Source: Dietzia sp. JS16-p6b (lineage in GTDB: Bacteria > Actinomycetota > Actinomycetes > Mycobacteriales > Mycobacteriaceae). Taken from it: 64,000 bases of DNA. The position numbers and the translations under genes were made by a program. The stretch is from the NCBI RefSeq assembly GCF_003052165.1, contig NZ_CP024869.1, positions 2,762,001 through 2,826,000 of the forward strand, in the 5' to 3' direction. Every line of letters begins with the position of its first letter. Positions within the stretch are counted from its first letter, which is position 1. Positions 36,589-45,565 of the stretch are shown here, piece after piece. The notes under the pieces were generated by a model. It did not search any database, was not told where the DNA came from, and saw nothing but the letters and a program-made list of their open reading frames with translations.

Positions 36589-37158
36589 TTACGGGGCGAG
36601 CAGAAGATCCCCGGGCACGTCCACATCGCGCGGCGACCCGGTGTCCCCGCACGGCACCTCGGTCACGGTGTCGGCGTGTGCGCGCAGGTACCGTCGCGCA
36701 CCGACGTCACCTGTGGCCGACGCGATCACCCCGGGGTGGTGTCGTCCGCCGAGCAGCACGGGATGGCCCCATCGCCCGTCATAGGTCGCCACCGCCAGGT
36801 CGGCGGTGTGGCAGCCGTCGGCGGAGCCCACCGCGCGGACCCGCCGGACGGCGTCCGCGCCGAGCCACGGCATGTCCACCGGGACCACCACAACGTCCCG
36901 CCCGGCCACCGCCACCAGGCCGGCTCGCAGCGAGGACCCCATCCCCGAGTCCCACCCCTCGTTGTGCACCACCCGAGCGCCGGCCACGTCGAGGGGCGCC
37001 GCTCCGGTGACGACGACGACGAGGTCGCATCCGCCCCCGCGCAGCAGCCGCACGGCGCGGTCGACCAGGCGTACTCCTCGGTACTCGACCGGCGCCTTGG
37101 GCCTGCCGAAGCGTCGGCCCGCTCCGGCCGCCAGCACGAGCCCCACCGCCGCGGTCAT
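36589..37158 (-). CDS. MocA/MobA-like molybdopterin nucleotidyltransferase
   Basis: A 189-residue NTP-transferase. The N-terminal VGLVLAAGAGRRFGRPKAPV is the nucleotide-binding signature, followed by GWDSGMGSSLRAGL and VVPVDMPWLGADAVRR. The family makes molybdopterin cytosine dinucleotide for xanthine-dehydrogenase-type enzymes. It overlaps xdhC by four bases, so both mature the molybdoenzyme encoded at 13436-16946. Confidence 0.85.
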   Translation of the reverse strand: MTAAVGLVLAAGAGRRFGRPKAPVEYRGVRLVDRAVRLLRGGGCDLVVVVTGAAPLDVAGARVVHNEGWDSGMGSSLRAGLVAVAGRDVVVVPVDMPWLGADAVRRVRAVGSADGCHTADLAVATYDGRWGHPVLLGGRHHPGVIASATGDVGARRYLRAHADTVTEVPCGDTGSPRDVDVPGDLLLAP

Positions 37159-38279
37159 CGGTGGATGGCCATGTCGAGTCCGGTGAGCGGGGCACCCGTC
37201 CCGCCCCGATGGTGGGCGACGAGCTCCGCCGCGATCGACACGGCCGTCTCGGCGGCGGTGCGGGCGCCGAGGTCCAGTCCGATCGGTGAGCGGAGTCGCC
37301 CCAGCTCACTCTCGGCGACACCCGCCTCGCGGAGCAGCGCCAGCCGCTCGGAGTGGGTGCGCCGGCTTCCCATGGCGCCGATGTATCCGGCCTCGGTGCG
37401 CAGGGACTCGACGAGCAGGGGGATGTCGAAGCGGGGGTCGTGGGTGAGGACGCAGATCGCGGTGCTCGGACCGACGCGGGTCCGCTGCAGGAACTCGTGG
37501 GGCCAGCACCGCACCACCTCGGCGGCGGCGGGGAAACGCGCGGGGCGGGAGAAGACGGGCCGGGCGTCGCACACCGAGACCCGGTAGCCGAGAAGGCGCC
37601 CGATCGTGGCCAGGGCCTCGGCGAACGCGGTGGCACCGAACACCAGGAGTCGCGGCGGGGCCAGGGACTGCACGAACACGCGACCGGCGGGACTCTCCAC
37701 CACCGCGGTCCCCGATCGACCGAGCATCGCGGTGGCGCGGGCGCGGGCCGGGGCCAGGTCGCCGGGATGCTCGCCACGCCGGTCCGCGCGCGAGTCCTCG
37801 TGCGATCCGGCGAACCGCTGCGGGGTCTCGTCGTCGTCCTCCGTTGGCGACGTCCCCACCACCACCGTCCACTCACCGGAGCGAGGACCGTCCAGGACGG
37901 TGGTCACCACCACCGGCAGTCCCTCGCCCAGGGCGGCGGTGACGCGGTCGATCGGATGCCCGCCGTGGGCGGGGACGTACTCCACGTACACCTCGAGGCT
38001 CCCGCCGCAGGTCGGCCCCACCGCCAGGAGCTCGTCGCCGTCGGGGCCGAACGCCGCGCAGGCCTGTCGCCCGTCGGCCATGACCTCCTGGCACAGCGTG
38101 TACACCGCTCCGTCCACGCACCCGCCGGAGACCCCGCCGATCACCTCCCCGGTCGCGGCCACGGCCATCGCGGTGCCGGTGGCCAACGGGGCGGAGCCGC
38201 CGGTGTCCACGACGCGGGCGAGCGCGCACGGGATCCCCTCGGCGCGCCACCGGCTCACGGTCTCGGCGACGGTGTCCAT
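37155..38279 (-). CDS. XdhC/CoxI-family molybdoenzyme maturation protein
   Basis: A 374-residue protein that inserts or sulfurates the molybdenum cofactor in xanthine-dehydrogenase-type enzymes. The XdhC_CoxI N-terminal part has GGSAPLATGTAMAVAATGEVIGGVSGGCVDGAVY and VGPTCGGSLEVYVE. The C-terminal Rossmann part has LLVFGATAFAEALATIGRLLGYRVSVCDARPVF and GAMGSRRTHSERLALL. ATG 38279 is chosen; a GTG two codons upstream is also possible. Confidence 0.9.
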   Translation of the reverse strand: MDTVAETVSRWRAEGIPCALARVVDTGGSAPLATGTAMAVAATGEVIGGVSGGCVDGAVYTLCQEVMADGRQACAAFGPDGDELLAVGPTCGGSLEVYVEYVPAHGGHPIDRVTAALGEGLPVVVTTVLDGPRSGEWTVVVGTSPTEDDDETPQRFAGSHEDSRADRRGEHPGDLAPARARATAMLGRSGTAVVESPAGRVFVQSLAPPRLLVFGATAFAEALATIGRLLGYRVSVCDARPVFSRPARFPAAAEVVRCWPHEFLQRTRVGPSTAICVLTHDPRFDIPLLVESLRTEAGYIGAMGSRRTHSERLALLREAGVAESELGRLRSPIGLDLGARTAAETAVSIAAELVAHHRGGTGAPLTGLDMAIHR

Positions 38280-38379
38280 GTGCACATGGTGGCGCGGTCA
38301 GATTGCGCGGGTGTTTCGCCGGATCGCGCCGCGAGTTACGCGCGGCGAGTCCACCACGCCGCGCGCACTGCAATCCACG

Positions 38380-38451
38380 CGTCCCCTCCGACGTGCGCGA
38401 CCCCTCCGACGTGCGCGTCCTCTCCGACGTGCGCGTCCTCTTTGACTTGCG
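38380..38451. repeat. 18-bp tandem repeat, four copies
   Basis: Four 18-base units (CGTCCCCTCCGACGTGCG and decaying variants) lie between the arsR stop and the xdhC start. The last unit is diverged (CTTTGACTTG). The remainder of the 38,280-38,560 gap shows nothing recognisable. Confidence 0.8.
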
Positions 38452-38560
38452 CGGCCCCTCTGCCCGCCCCCATCCGGCTTTCGCGTCCCCTATGGACCAC
38501 TCCGCCCGCGCATGTCGACAATGCAGCGGGCGCGGCGGGCTGGCCGGGCAGGGCGGGTGC

Positions 38561-38848
38561 TCAGTGGTGTCGGGCACCCATGAGGTGCAGGATGCGATGG
38601 ACGGTGTCGTCGGCGAGCGAGTACCGGACCACCCTGCCGTCCTCGGGGTCGCGGGATGCGGTCACCCAGCCCCGATCCCGCAGGATCCGCAGCGCCTGGG
38701 ACGCGGCGTTGCGGGTGATCCCGGTCGCGGCGGCCAGGTCCGAGACGGTCGCGACCCCGGGGCCGGCCTGGTGCATGTGCGCGAGCAGGCCCAGCCTCGT
38801 GGGGTCGCCGAGCAACTCGAAGCGCTCGGCCCAGCCGCCCAGGTCCAT
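38561..38848 (-). CDS. ArsR-family transcriptional regulator
   Basis: A 95-residue winged-helix repressor. It begins MDLGGWAERFELLGDPTRLGLLAHM, with the recognition helix GITRNAASQALRILRDRGWV and wing DPEDGRVVRYSLAD. The C-terminal HRILHLMGARHH is His-rich and may bind metal. ATG 38848 is preferred because a GGAGGGGGA site lies just upstream; a GTG ten codons earlier is open. It is divergent from the nik importer, so nickel-responsive control of that operon is likely. Confidence 0.88.
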   Translation of the reverse strand: MDLGGWAERFELLGDPTRLGLLAHMHQAGPGVATVSDLAAATGITRNAASQALRILRDRGWVTASRDPEDGRVVRYSLADDTVHRILHLMGARHH

Positions 38849-38966
38849 CGCTCCCCCTCCGTCCCCCGCGCCGGTCACCGCCAGACGCAGTCGTCACCGG
38901 CAGCCGCGCTCGCCACCTGCGTTATCAGTTAACAACGGTGACACATCCACTGGCTACGCTCTGCTC

Positions 38967-38992
38967 ATTATGTGTCCGACTGGACACATAAT
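38967..38992. promoter_or_regulatory. 26-bp palindromic operator upstream of the nickel-type importer
   Basis: ATTATGTGTCC, four bases, then its perfect reverse complement GGACACATAAT. It ends 22 bases before the nikA-like start and stands out as AT-rich in this genome. The likely binder is the divergent ArsR protein; a NikR-like protein elsewhere is possible. Confidence 0.8.
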
Positions 38993-39014
38993 CCCTTTCG
39001 AGCAGGAGCTCTGC

Positions 39015-40688
39015 GTGAGACCGTTCTCCTCCCCCGCCGGTGCCGGCCTCGCCGCGAGCCTGACCGTGAGCCTGGCCGCGGCGCTCGCCCTCACCCTGGC
39101 CCTGGCCGGCTGCTCGGCGCCCGCCCCCTCCCCCGCCGGGGACCGGGCAGAAGGTGGCCGGGGGGAGGTGGATCAGATCGTCCTGGCGGACGGCGGGGAC
39201 CCCGGTGAGTTCAACCCGGTGTCCGGATACGGATCGACCGGCGTCTCTCCGCTGTACGAGGGACTCCTGCGCCCGGCCGCGGAGGACGACTCGACGTTGC
39301 CACGGCTCGAACCCGCCCTTGCCGCGGCGGAGCCCGAGGTGAGCGACGACGGGCTCACCTGGACTATCCGACTTCGGGAAGGGGTTCGTTTCCACGACGG
39401 CTCGCAGCTGGATTCAGGCGACGTGGCCGCCACCTACCGGGCGGTGGTCGACCCGCGCTCGGCCTCCCCCATCGCCTCGGACTATTCCACGATCGAGCAG
39501 GTGGACACCCCCGACCCGCTCACCGTGCGTTTCCACCTCGGCGCGCCCGACCCCGGGATGCCGGCCCGGCTGCTGTTGGGCATCGCCCCCTCGGAGGCGC
39601 TGACCCCGGGACCGGCATCGGCGTCGGTCCTCAACTCGGAGCCTGTCGGGACGGGCCCCTACCGTCTCGACCGCCTGACCGCCGCGGAGGCCGTGCTCGA
39701 GGCCTTTCCCGAGCACCGCGACGGCCCGCCCGAGGTGACCCGACTCGTCATCCGCGCGGTGCCGGATGCCGATGCGCGGGCGCAGATGGTGAGGGCCGGG
39801 GAGGTCGACGGGGCCTCGCTGCCGCCCCGGCTCGCCGAGGGGCTGGCCGGCCGGGACGGTCTGGAGCTGGTCTCGGTGGCCTCGGCGGACTGGCGAACGG
39901 TGGCGCTGCCCATGTCGCATCCCTTCGCCGGCGACCCCGCGGCCCGTCGGGCGCTCAACGTGGCCGTGGACCGCGACGGCCTGGTGGACAGAGTCCTGTC
40001 CGGGCACGGCAGGCCGGTGGCCTCCCCCATCAGCGCTGCCTACCCGGAGTACGAACCCTCGCCGTTCACCGAACCCCGGGCCGCGGGCGAGCGCAGCGTC
40101 GAGGCGACCGAGATCCTGCGGGGCGCGGGATGGCGGCCAGGCGACGACGGCGTGCTGGTCCGGGACGGCGAGCGCGCCGAGTTCACCCTGGCCTACCCCG
40201 CCACCGACCCGGTCCGTCGCGAGCTGGCCTCGGCGTTCGCCGACCAGATGCGCGAGATGGGAGTGGCGGTGACCGTGTGGGGCGGCAGCTGGGACCAGAT
40301 CGAGCGGCGGATCGGCGAGGTCGCGATACTGCTGGGCGGCGGGGACAACCCCTACACCGTGGACACCCAGGCCTACCGGGCCCTGCACTCACGGACCGCC
40401 GCGACCGGCCCGCTGGACAACCCCGGTGACTTCGGCGACCCGCGGGTGGACGCGGCCCTGGACGCGGCCCGCACCACCGCCGACCCCGTCGAACGCACGG
40501 AGTTCTACCGCGAGGCGCAGCGGGCCTACGCCCGCGCCCCCGGCCACGTCTTCCTGGCCACCCTGGACCACACCTACCTTCTCCGGGACACCGGCCACAC
40601 CCGGCCCGCACCGATCCTCGAACCGCACACGCACGGCGTGACGTGGGGGCCGTGGTGGTCGCTCGCCTCCTGGACCCGCGACCGGTGA
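39015..40688 (+). CDS. Nickel/peptide-type ABC transporter substrate-binding lipoprotein
   Basis: A 557-residue family-5 extracellular binding protein. A signal peptide with lipobox (LALAGC) is followed by the typical GEFNPVSGYGSTGVSPLYEGLLRP and LTWTIRLREGVRFHDGSQLDSGDV. The family includes NikA, oligopeptide and Cnt metallophore binders. The nearby urease, the ArsR repressor and the short gene set favour nickel or a nickel chelate. Start GTG 39015 follows an AGGAG by six bases. The stop overlaps the next gene (GTGA). Confidence 0.85.
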   Translation: MRPFSSPAGAGLAASLTVSLAAALALTLALAGCSAPAPSPAGDRAEGGRGEVDQIVLADGGDPGEFNPVSGYGSTGVSPLYEGLLRPAAEDDSTLPRLEPALAAAEPEVSDDGLTWTIRLREGVRFHDGSQLDSGDVAATYRAVVDPRSASPIASDYSTIEQVDTPDPLTVRFHLGAPDPGMPARLLLGIAPSEALTPGPASASVLNSEPVGTGPYRLDRLTAAEAVLEAFPEHRDGPPEVTRLVIRAVPDADARAQMVRAGEVDGASLPPRLAEGLAGRDGLELVSVASADWRTVALPMSHPFAGDPAARRALNVAVDRDGLVDRVLSGHGRPVASPISAAYPEYEPSPFTEPRAAGERSVEATEILRGAGWRPGDDGVLVRDGERAEFTLAYPATDPVRRELASAFADQMREMGVAVTVWGGSWDQIERRIGEVAILLGGGDNPYTVDTQAYRALHSRTAATGPLDNPGDFGDPRVDAALDAARTTADPVERTEFYREAQRAYARAPGHVFLATLDHTYLLRDTGHTRPAPILEPHTHGVTWGPWWSLASWTRDR

Positions 40689-41680
40689 TCCGCCGACTCG
40701 GCGAACGCCGCTCTGACCTGGCACGCCTCACGGCCCGCCGCGCCGTCGCGGCGCCGCTGGTCCTGGTGGCCGTCACGGTCGGCGCGTTCATCCTGGCCGC
40801 GACCTCCCCGCTGGAGCCGCTGGCCGCCCACTTCGGCGACGGGTACGAGCGCACCACCGTGGCCGAGCGCGCCGCGGCGGCCGCCGCGCTGGGGACCGAC
40901 CTGACGTGGTGGCAGGCGTGGTGGACGTGGGTGGCCGGACTGGCCGCCGGCGACGCCGGGTTCTCCCACTCCTACCGGCAACCGGTGCTCGAGGTGGTGA
41001 CGCAGCGGCTGCCGTGGACGGTCCTGCTCTCCGCCACCGCACTCGCCCTGGCACTCGCGGTCACCCTGGCGGCCGGTGTCGCCGCCGCCCGCCGACCGCA
41101 CGGGGCCCTCGACCGGGCCCTTGCGGCGATGGCCGTGCTGCTCAGCGCCGTGCCCCCGTTCGTGCTGGCCATGGGATCGGTCGCGGTGTTCGCGGTGACG
41201 CTGGGGTGGCTGCCGGTCACCGGGGCGGCCCCGCCCGGACAGGACCCCACGCTCGCGACCCTCGCACGCCACCTCGTCCTGCCCGCGGTGGCGCTGGCCG
41301 CGGGTCAGGTCCCGTGGATGCTGCTGACACTGCGCCGCTCGGTCCTCGACGCGGAGGCCTCCGCACCCGTGGCCGAGGCCCGCGCCCGCGGGGTGGGCGA
41401 GCGCACGGTGCTCACCGGGCACATCGCGGCCGTGTCGTGGACGCCGCTCATCGCGCTGCTCGGGGCGCGGCTGCCCGAACTCATCGCGGGGTCGCTGGTG
41501 GTGGAGACCGTCTTCGCCTGGCCCGGCCTCGCCGCGGCGACCGTGGACGCCGCCCTGGAAGCCGACTTCGCGCTGCTGGCCGCCGTGACCCTGGGCGCCT
41601 CGGCCACCGTCCTGGTGGGGACCTGGTTCGCCGACTGCCTGCTTCTGCTGGCCGACCCCAGGGTGCGGATCGATGCGTGA
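40685..41680 (+). CDS. Nickel/peptide-type ABC permease (NikB-like)
   Basis: A 331-residue DppB/NikB-type permease with six predicted membrane segments and the family loop LDAEASAPVAEARARGVGERTVLTGHI. It continues to IAGSLVVETVFAWPGL. GTG 40685 overlaps the upstream stop and is preferred over an ATG at 40643, which would lie inside the preceding gene. The stop overlaps the next ATG by eight bases. Confidence 0.88.
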   Translation: MIRRLGERRSDLARLTARRAVAAPLVLVAVTVGAFILAATSPLEPLAAHFGDGYERTTVAERAAAAAALGTDLTWWQAWWTWVAGLAAGDAGFSHSYRQPVLEVVTQRLPWTVLLSATALALALAVTLAAGVAAARRPHGALDRALAAMAVLLSAVPPFVLAMGSVAVFAVTLGWLPVTGAAPPGQDPTLATLARHLVLPAVALAAGQVPWMLLTLRRSVLDAEASAPVAEARARGVGERTVLTGHIAAVSWTPLIALLGARLPELIAGSLVVETVFAWPGLAAATVDAALEADFALLAAVTLGASATVLVGTWFADCLLLLADPRVRIDA

Positions 41681-43346
41681 GTACGTGACCCCCCGCCGCG
41701 TCGTCGCGATGCTCCTCGTGGCGCTGGTCGTCGCGTACGCGATCGGCTGGCCGCTCCTCGCCCCGGCGGGGTGGGCGGGCACGGACTACCTCCGCGCCGG
41801 GCTGCCCCAGGGATGGCCGCACCTCATGGGCACCGACTCGCTGGGTCACGACACGTCCGTGCGGGTCGCGCAGGCGCTGCAGGTCTCCCTGGCGGTGGCC
41901 GCGGGATCGGCGCTGGCCGCGGCGGGGATCGGCGTGCTCGTCGGCGCCGCCGCCTCCGCGGGCGGGGCGCGGATCGACGCGCTGCTCATGCGCCTGACCG
42001 ACGCCGTGGCCGCGGTCCCGCACCTGTTGGCGACGGTCGTGGTGGTCGCGTTGTTCCGGGGGTCGATCACCGCCCTCGTGCTGGCCCTGGCAGTGACCCA
42101 CTGGCCCCCGGTGGCGCGGATCGTGCGCGCCGAGACGCAGAAGGTCATGGCCTCCGGGTACGTGGCCGCCTCGAGGGTGGCCGGGTTCTCCCCAGCCCGG
42201 CTGGTGCGCCACCATGTGCTCCCGGCCGTCGCCGGGCAGGCGGCGCTGGCGGTGGTGGTGATGCTCCCCCACGCCGTGTGGCACGAGTCCACCCTGTCGT
42301 TCCTCGGCATCGGGGTGCCGCCCGAAGAAGCGAGCCTGGGGACCCTCATCGCCCTGTCCCGCGAAGATCTGCTGCTGGGTCGCTGGTGGGCGCTGGCCTT
42401 CCCGGCCGCCGCGCTGGTCCTGGTGACCGTGGCCATGGCGCTGCTCGCCCCCGCCGGCCGGCGTGGTCCCCGCGGGTGGTCACCGTTGCCGAGACACCGG
42501 CATGACGACGACGAGGTCCTCACCCTCTCCGACCCCCGGGCCGTGTCGGAGACCGCGCCCGGACAGGCGCTCAGAGTCGACGGGCTCACGGTTCAGATGC
42601 CCAGCCCCGACGGTCGCCCGCGCACCGTGCTGGCGGACGTCACGGTGGCGGTACGCGCGGGCGACGTCCTGGCGATCGTCGGCGAGTCGGGGGCCGGGAA
42701 GTCGACCCTCGCCGACGCCTGCTGCGGCCTGCTCCCTCCCGGGGCTCAGGTGCACGGCAGGGTGGTGCTGCGCGGAACCGTGGGCCACGTTCCCCAGTCG
42801 GCGCCCGCCGCGTTCACGCCCACCCGGCACGTGCGCGGGCAACTCGCGGAAGCTCTCGCCGTGGCCGATCGGGACCCCGATGCCCGCCGTGCGGTCGCCG
42901 ACCTGTGCCTCGAGGTGGGTCTCGACCCGGTGCTCGCCGACTGCTACCCACACCAGTTGTCCGGCGGGCAGCTGCGGCGCGCGGCGATCGCGGTCGCACT
43001 GGCCACCACTCCTGTGGTGCTGGTGGCGGACGAGCCGACCGCCGGGCTGGACGCCGGGCCCGCCCTGGCCACCCTCCGGCTGCTGCGCCGCCTGGCCGCG
43101 GAGCGCGGCATCGGCGTCGTGGTGATCACCCACGATCTGGCCGCGCTGACCGCAGCGGACACCGCCGACGAGGTGGCGGTGCTCCGGGCGGGGCGCCTCT
43201 GCGAGCGGGGAGCGGCCTCGCGGGTGCTCGTCGAGCCCGAGAGCCCGTACACCCGTGAACTCCTGGCCGCCGCGCTGCATTCGGAGTCCACGGCCGCTGT
43301 CGATCCCGCCGCGAACCTCGGGGCGGCCGTGGGGTCGTCGTCATGA
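41673..43346 (+). CDS. Fused permease-ATPase (NikC-NikD-like)
   Basis: One 557-residue frame joins a DppC/NikC-type permease (about 1-265; GTDSLGHDTSVRV, EAA loop VAASRVAGFSPARLVRHHVLP, FLGIGVPPEEASLG) to an ABC ATPase (about 300-540). The ATPase has Walker A (GESGAGKST), signature (LSGGQLRRAAIAVAL) and Walker B (VLVADEPTAGLD). The linker contains PRHRHDDDE. In most systems these are separate proteins. The fusion looks genuine, since there is no stop, internal gap or duplicated start region. Confidence 0.88.
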   Translation: MREYVTPRRVVAMLLVALVVAYAIGWPLLAPAGWAGTDYLRAGLPQGWPHLMGTDSLGHDTSVRVAQALQVSLAVAAGSALAAAGIGVLVGAAASAGGARIDALLMRLTDAVAAVPHLLATVVVVALFRGSITALVLALAVTHWPPVARIVRAETQKVMASGYVAASRVAGFSPARLVRHHVLPAVAGQAALAVVVMLPHAVWHESTLSFLGIGVPPEEASLGTLIALSREDLLLGRWWALAFPAAALVLVTVAMALLAPAGRRGPRGWSPLPRHRHDDDEVLTLSDPRAVSETAPGQALRVDGLTVQMPSPDGRPRTVLADVTVAVRAGDVLAIVGESGAGKSTLADACCGLLPPGAQVHGRVVLRGTVGHVPQSAPAAFTPTRHVRGQLAEALAVADRDPDARRAVADLCLEVGLDPVLADCYPHQLSGGQLRRAAIAVALATTPVVLVADEPTAGLDAGPALATLRLLRRLAAERGIGVVVITHDLAALTAADTADEVAVLRAGRLCERGAASRVLVEPESPYTRELLAAALHSESTAAVDPAANLGAAVGSSS

Positions 43347-43966
43347 CTCTCGTCGCCGACCGGGTCACCTACCGCCGCCCCGATGGTGGGTTCGCCCTCC
43401 CACCCACCGATCTGGTCATCCGGCCCGGACGGATCACCGCGCTCGTCGGCCCCTCCGGGTGTGGCAAGACCACCCTGGCGCACCTGTTGACAGGGCTGCT
43501 CGCCCCCGAGTCCGGCTCGGTGACCGCGGGGGGTGCGCGTGTGCGCCGTCGTCGGGGCCGTCTGCCCGGCCACACGGCCCTGCTGGACCAGGATCCGATG
43601 GCCGCCGCCGATCCGCACCTGACGCTGCGCCGCGCCCTCACCCTGGCGGCGTCGGTGCGCGGCGTCGCCGTGGACCCGGACGCCCTGGCGGACGAGGTCG
43701 GCGTGGACCCGGTGCTTCTGGACCGCCGCCCCGCGGAGGTCTCGGGCGGGCAGCTCCAGCGCGCCTGCCTCGCCCGCGCGCTGGCACAGGAGCCCCGGTA
43801 TCTGATCGCCGACGAGGCCACCGCGCACCTTGATCCGCTGAGCACGGCCGCGATCGCCCGCGCACTGCGTCGGCGTGCCGACAGGGGGCTGGGCGTCCTG
43901 GCGATCACCCACGATCTCCGACTGGCCCGCAGCTTGGCCGACGAGGTGAGGGAGTTGGGGGTGTGA
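43343..43966 (+). CDS. ABC ATPase (NikE-like)
   Basis: A 207-residue ATPase, short for the family (usually about 260). It has Walker A (GPSGCGKTT), signature (VSGGQLQRACLARAL) and Walker B (YLIADEATAHLD). Its start overlaps the fused permease-ATPase stop (ATGA). It lacks the usual C-terminal oligopeptide-transporter extension. It should pair with the ATPase half of the fusion to drive import. Confidence 0.88.
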   Translation: MTLVADRVTYRRPDGGFALPPTDLVIRPGRITALVGPSGCGKTTLAHLLTGLLAPESGSVTAGGARVRRRRGRLPGHTALLDQDPMAAADPHLTLRRALTLAASVRGVAVDPDALADEVGVDPVLLDRRPAEVSGGQLQRACLARALAQEPRYLIADEATAHLDPLSTAAIARALRRRADRGLGVLAITHDLRLARSLADEVRELGV

Positions 43967-44140
43967 CGCCGTCGAGCTCGAGTTGCAATTCGTTGGTGGC
44001 GAGGGCGGGTCACCCTACGCCGCGGCGGCCACGTCTGCGGAGTCGGCTGCTCCTGTGCTCATCGGCCCCACTCTCGCCGTCCCCCGAGACCGGATCGCGA
44101 CCAATCCCCTCTGGACATCACCGGGCCACAGGCGCACAAT

Positions 44141-44155
44141 CCTAATCATGTTAGG
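44141..44155. promoter_or_regulatory. Palindromic operator over the tetR start codon
   Basis: CCTAATCATGTTAGG, with 5-bp perfect arms, includes the tetR ATG (44148). AT-rich sequence just upstream could be the -10. This arrangement implies a leaderless, self-repressed transcript. Confidence 0.55.
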
Positions 44156-44783
44156 CACGCCGAATCGCGATAGGTCGGCCGAACGACGTGAGGCCACCCG
44201 GCGGGAGATCATCGATGCCGCGTGGGACGTGGCCCGTGAGCAGGGGTTGGCCCAGCTCACCCTCCGCGACGTCGCGGCCCGGGTGGGCATGAAGGCGCCG
44301 TCGCTGTACTCCCATGTGGACTCCAAGAACGCCATCTACGACGCGATGTTCGCCCAGGCGTGGACCGAATGCCTCGAGGTGATGCTCTCCCTCGACGAGC
44401 GTCCCCCGACCGGTGCCCGGGGCACCGTCCGGCTGTACGCGCGGGCGTACTTCGACTTCTGCGTCACCGACCTCGCGCGCTTCCAGCTGATGAACCAGCG
44501 CACCATCCCCGGCTTCACCCCCAGCCCGGAGGCCTACGCGCCCGCGGTGCTCGTGCTCGACGGTCTGCGTGAGCGGTTCGCGGCGATCGGGATCACCGAC
44601 CGCGAGGACATCGACCTCTATGTGGCGGTGGTGGGCGGCATGGCGGACGCCCAACTCGCCAACGACCCCGGAGGCGACCGCTGGGCCCGGCTGGTCGACC
44701 GCGCGATCGACATGTACCTCGACGACGTCGGCATCCCGACCGACGCCCCGGTCACCACCGCACAGGAGGACACACCGCCATGA
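44148..44783 (+). CDS. TetR-family transcriptional regulator
   Basis: A 211-residue regulator. The helix-turn-helix is RREIIDAAWDVAREQGLAQLTLRDVAARVGMKAPSLYSHVDSK (about residues 19-60). A TetR C-terminal domain follows. The frame stays open 55 codons upstream, but that stretch is unlike the family. ATG 44148 lies in a palindrome that is probably its own operator. It overlaps the next gene by ATGA, so it most likely controls that gene. Confidence 0.88.
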   Translation: MLGTPNRDRSAERREATRREIIDAAWDVAREQGLAQLTLRDVAARVGMKAPSLYSHVDSKNAIYDAMFAQAWTECLEVMLSLDERPPTGARGTVRLYARAYFDFCVTDLARFQLMNQRTIPGFTPSPEAYAPAVLVLDGLRERFAAIGITDREDIDLYVAVVGGMADAQLANDPGGDRWARLVDRAIDMYLDDVGIPTDAPVTTAQEDTPP

Positions 44784-45550
44784 TCACGACAACCGGGCAG
44801 CACCGCTCGAAGAACGACCCCCGACAACCCCGACTGGCCCGGGATGTCGCCGGGCGTCTCGCCGAGACCGAATACGACCGGGTGGCCGAGATGCTCGAAC
44901 GGCTCACCCCCGACCAATGGGGCGCCCGGACCGACTGCACCGAGTGGGACGTGCGCGCGATGGCCGGTCACATGCTGGGCATGGTCCAGATGCTCGCCAG
45001 CTGGCCGGAGATGGTCCGCCAGCAGCTGGCCTCCGGCAAGCGGGCCAAGCGCGAGGGGTGCCTCCCCATCGACGCGATGACGGCGCTCCAGGTGGAGAAG
45101 AACGCCGGCCTGTCGACCGAGCAACTGATCGCCGAGGTCCGTCGATCGGCCCCCGGGGCCGCCAGGCATCGGCGACGGGCACCGGGCGTGATGAGGAGGC
45201 AGGCCATGGAGGACAATGGCGAGTGGTGGTCCATGGGCTACCTCTTCGACGTGATCCTCACCCGCGACCCGTTCATGCACCGCATCGACATCGCCTCCGC
45301 GACGGGCGTCGCCATGACGGCGACCCCGGAGCACGAAGGGGTGATCGTCGACGACGTGGTGACCGAGTGGGCCGGTCGGCACGGCCAGGCCTTCGACCTG
45401 GAGCTCACCGGCCCGGCGGGCGGGCGCTGGCAGCACGGTGGGCACCCGGGCGCCGGAGAGAACCTCACCATGGACGCGTTCGAGTTCTGCCGCGCCCTGA
45501 GCGGCCGGAGGCCGGTGGAGGGACTGCTGCGGACCCAGGTCCCGTTCTGA
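44780..45550 (+). CDS. DinB/mycothiol-dependent maleylpyruvate isomerase-like protein
   Basis: A 256-residue protein of the MDMPI N-terminal family. The first half has RLAETEYDRVAEMLERLTPDQWGARTDCTEWDVRAMAGHMLGM, where CTEWDVR and GHxxG are the DinB-like metal-binding region. A second metal His is likely in DPFMHRIDIASATG. The substrate is unknown; such proteins are thiol-dependent transferases or isomerases in mycothiol-producing bacteria. Coupled to TetR. Confidence 0.8.
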   Translation: MITTTGQHRSKNDPRQPRLARDVAGRLAETEYDRVAEMLERLTPDQWGARTDCTEWDVRAMAGHMLGMVQMLASWPEMVRQQLASGKRAKREGCLPIDAMTALQVEKNAGLSTEQLIAEVRRSAPGAARHRRRAPGVMRRQAMEDNGEWWSMGYLFDVILTRDPFMHRIDIASATGVAMTATPEHEGVIVDDVVTEWAGRHGQAFDLELTGPAGGRWQHGGHPGAGENLTMDAFEFCRALSGRRPVEGLLRTQVPF

Positions 45551-45565
45551 TCGGGGGCCGCGGTC

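Noticed and set aside
38380-38451. CRISPR array
   Set aside because: The 18-base units are directly adjacent with no spacers, and no cas genes are present anywhere in the window.
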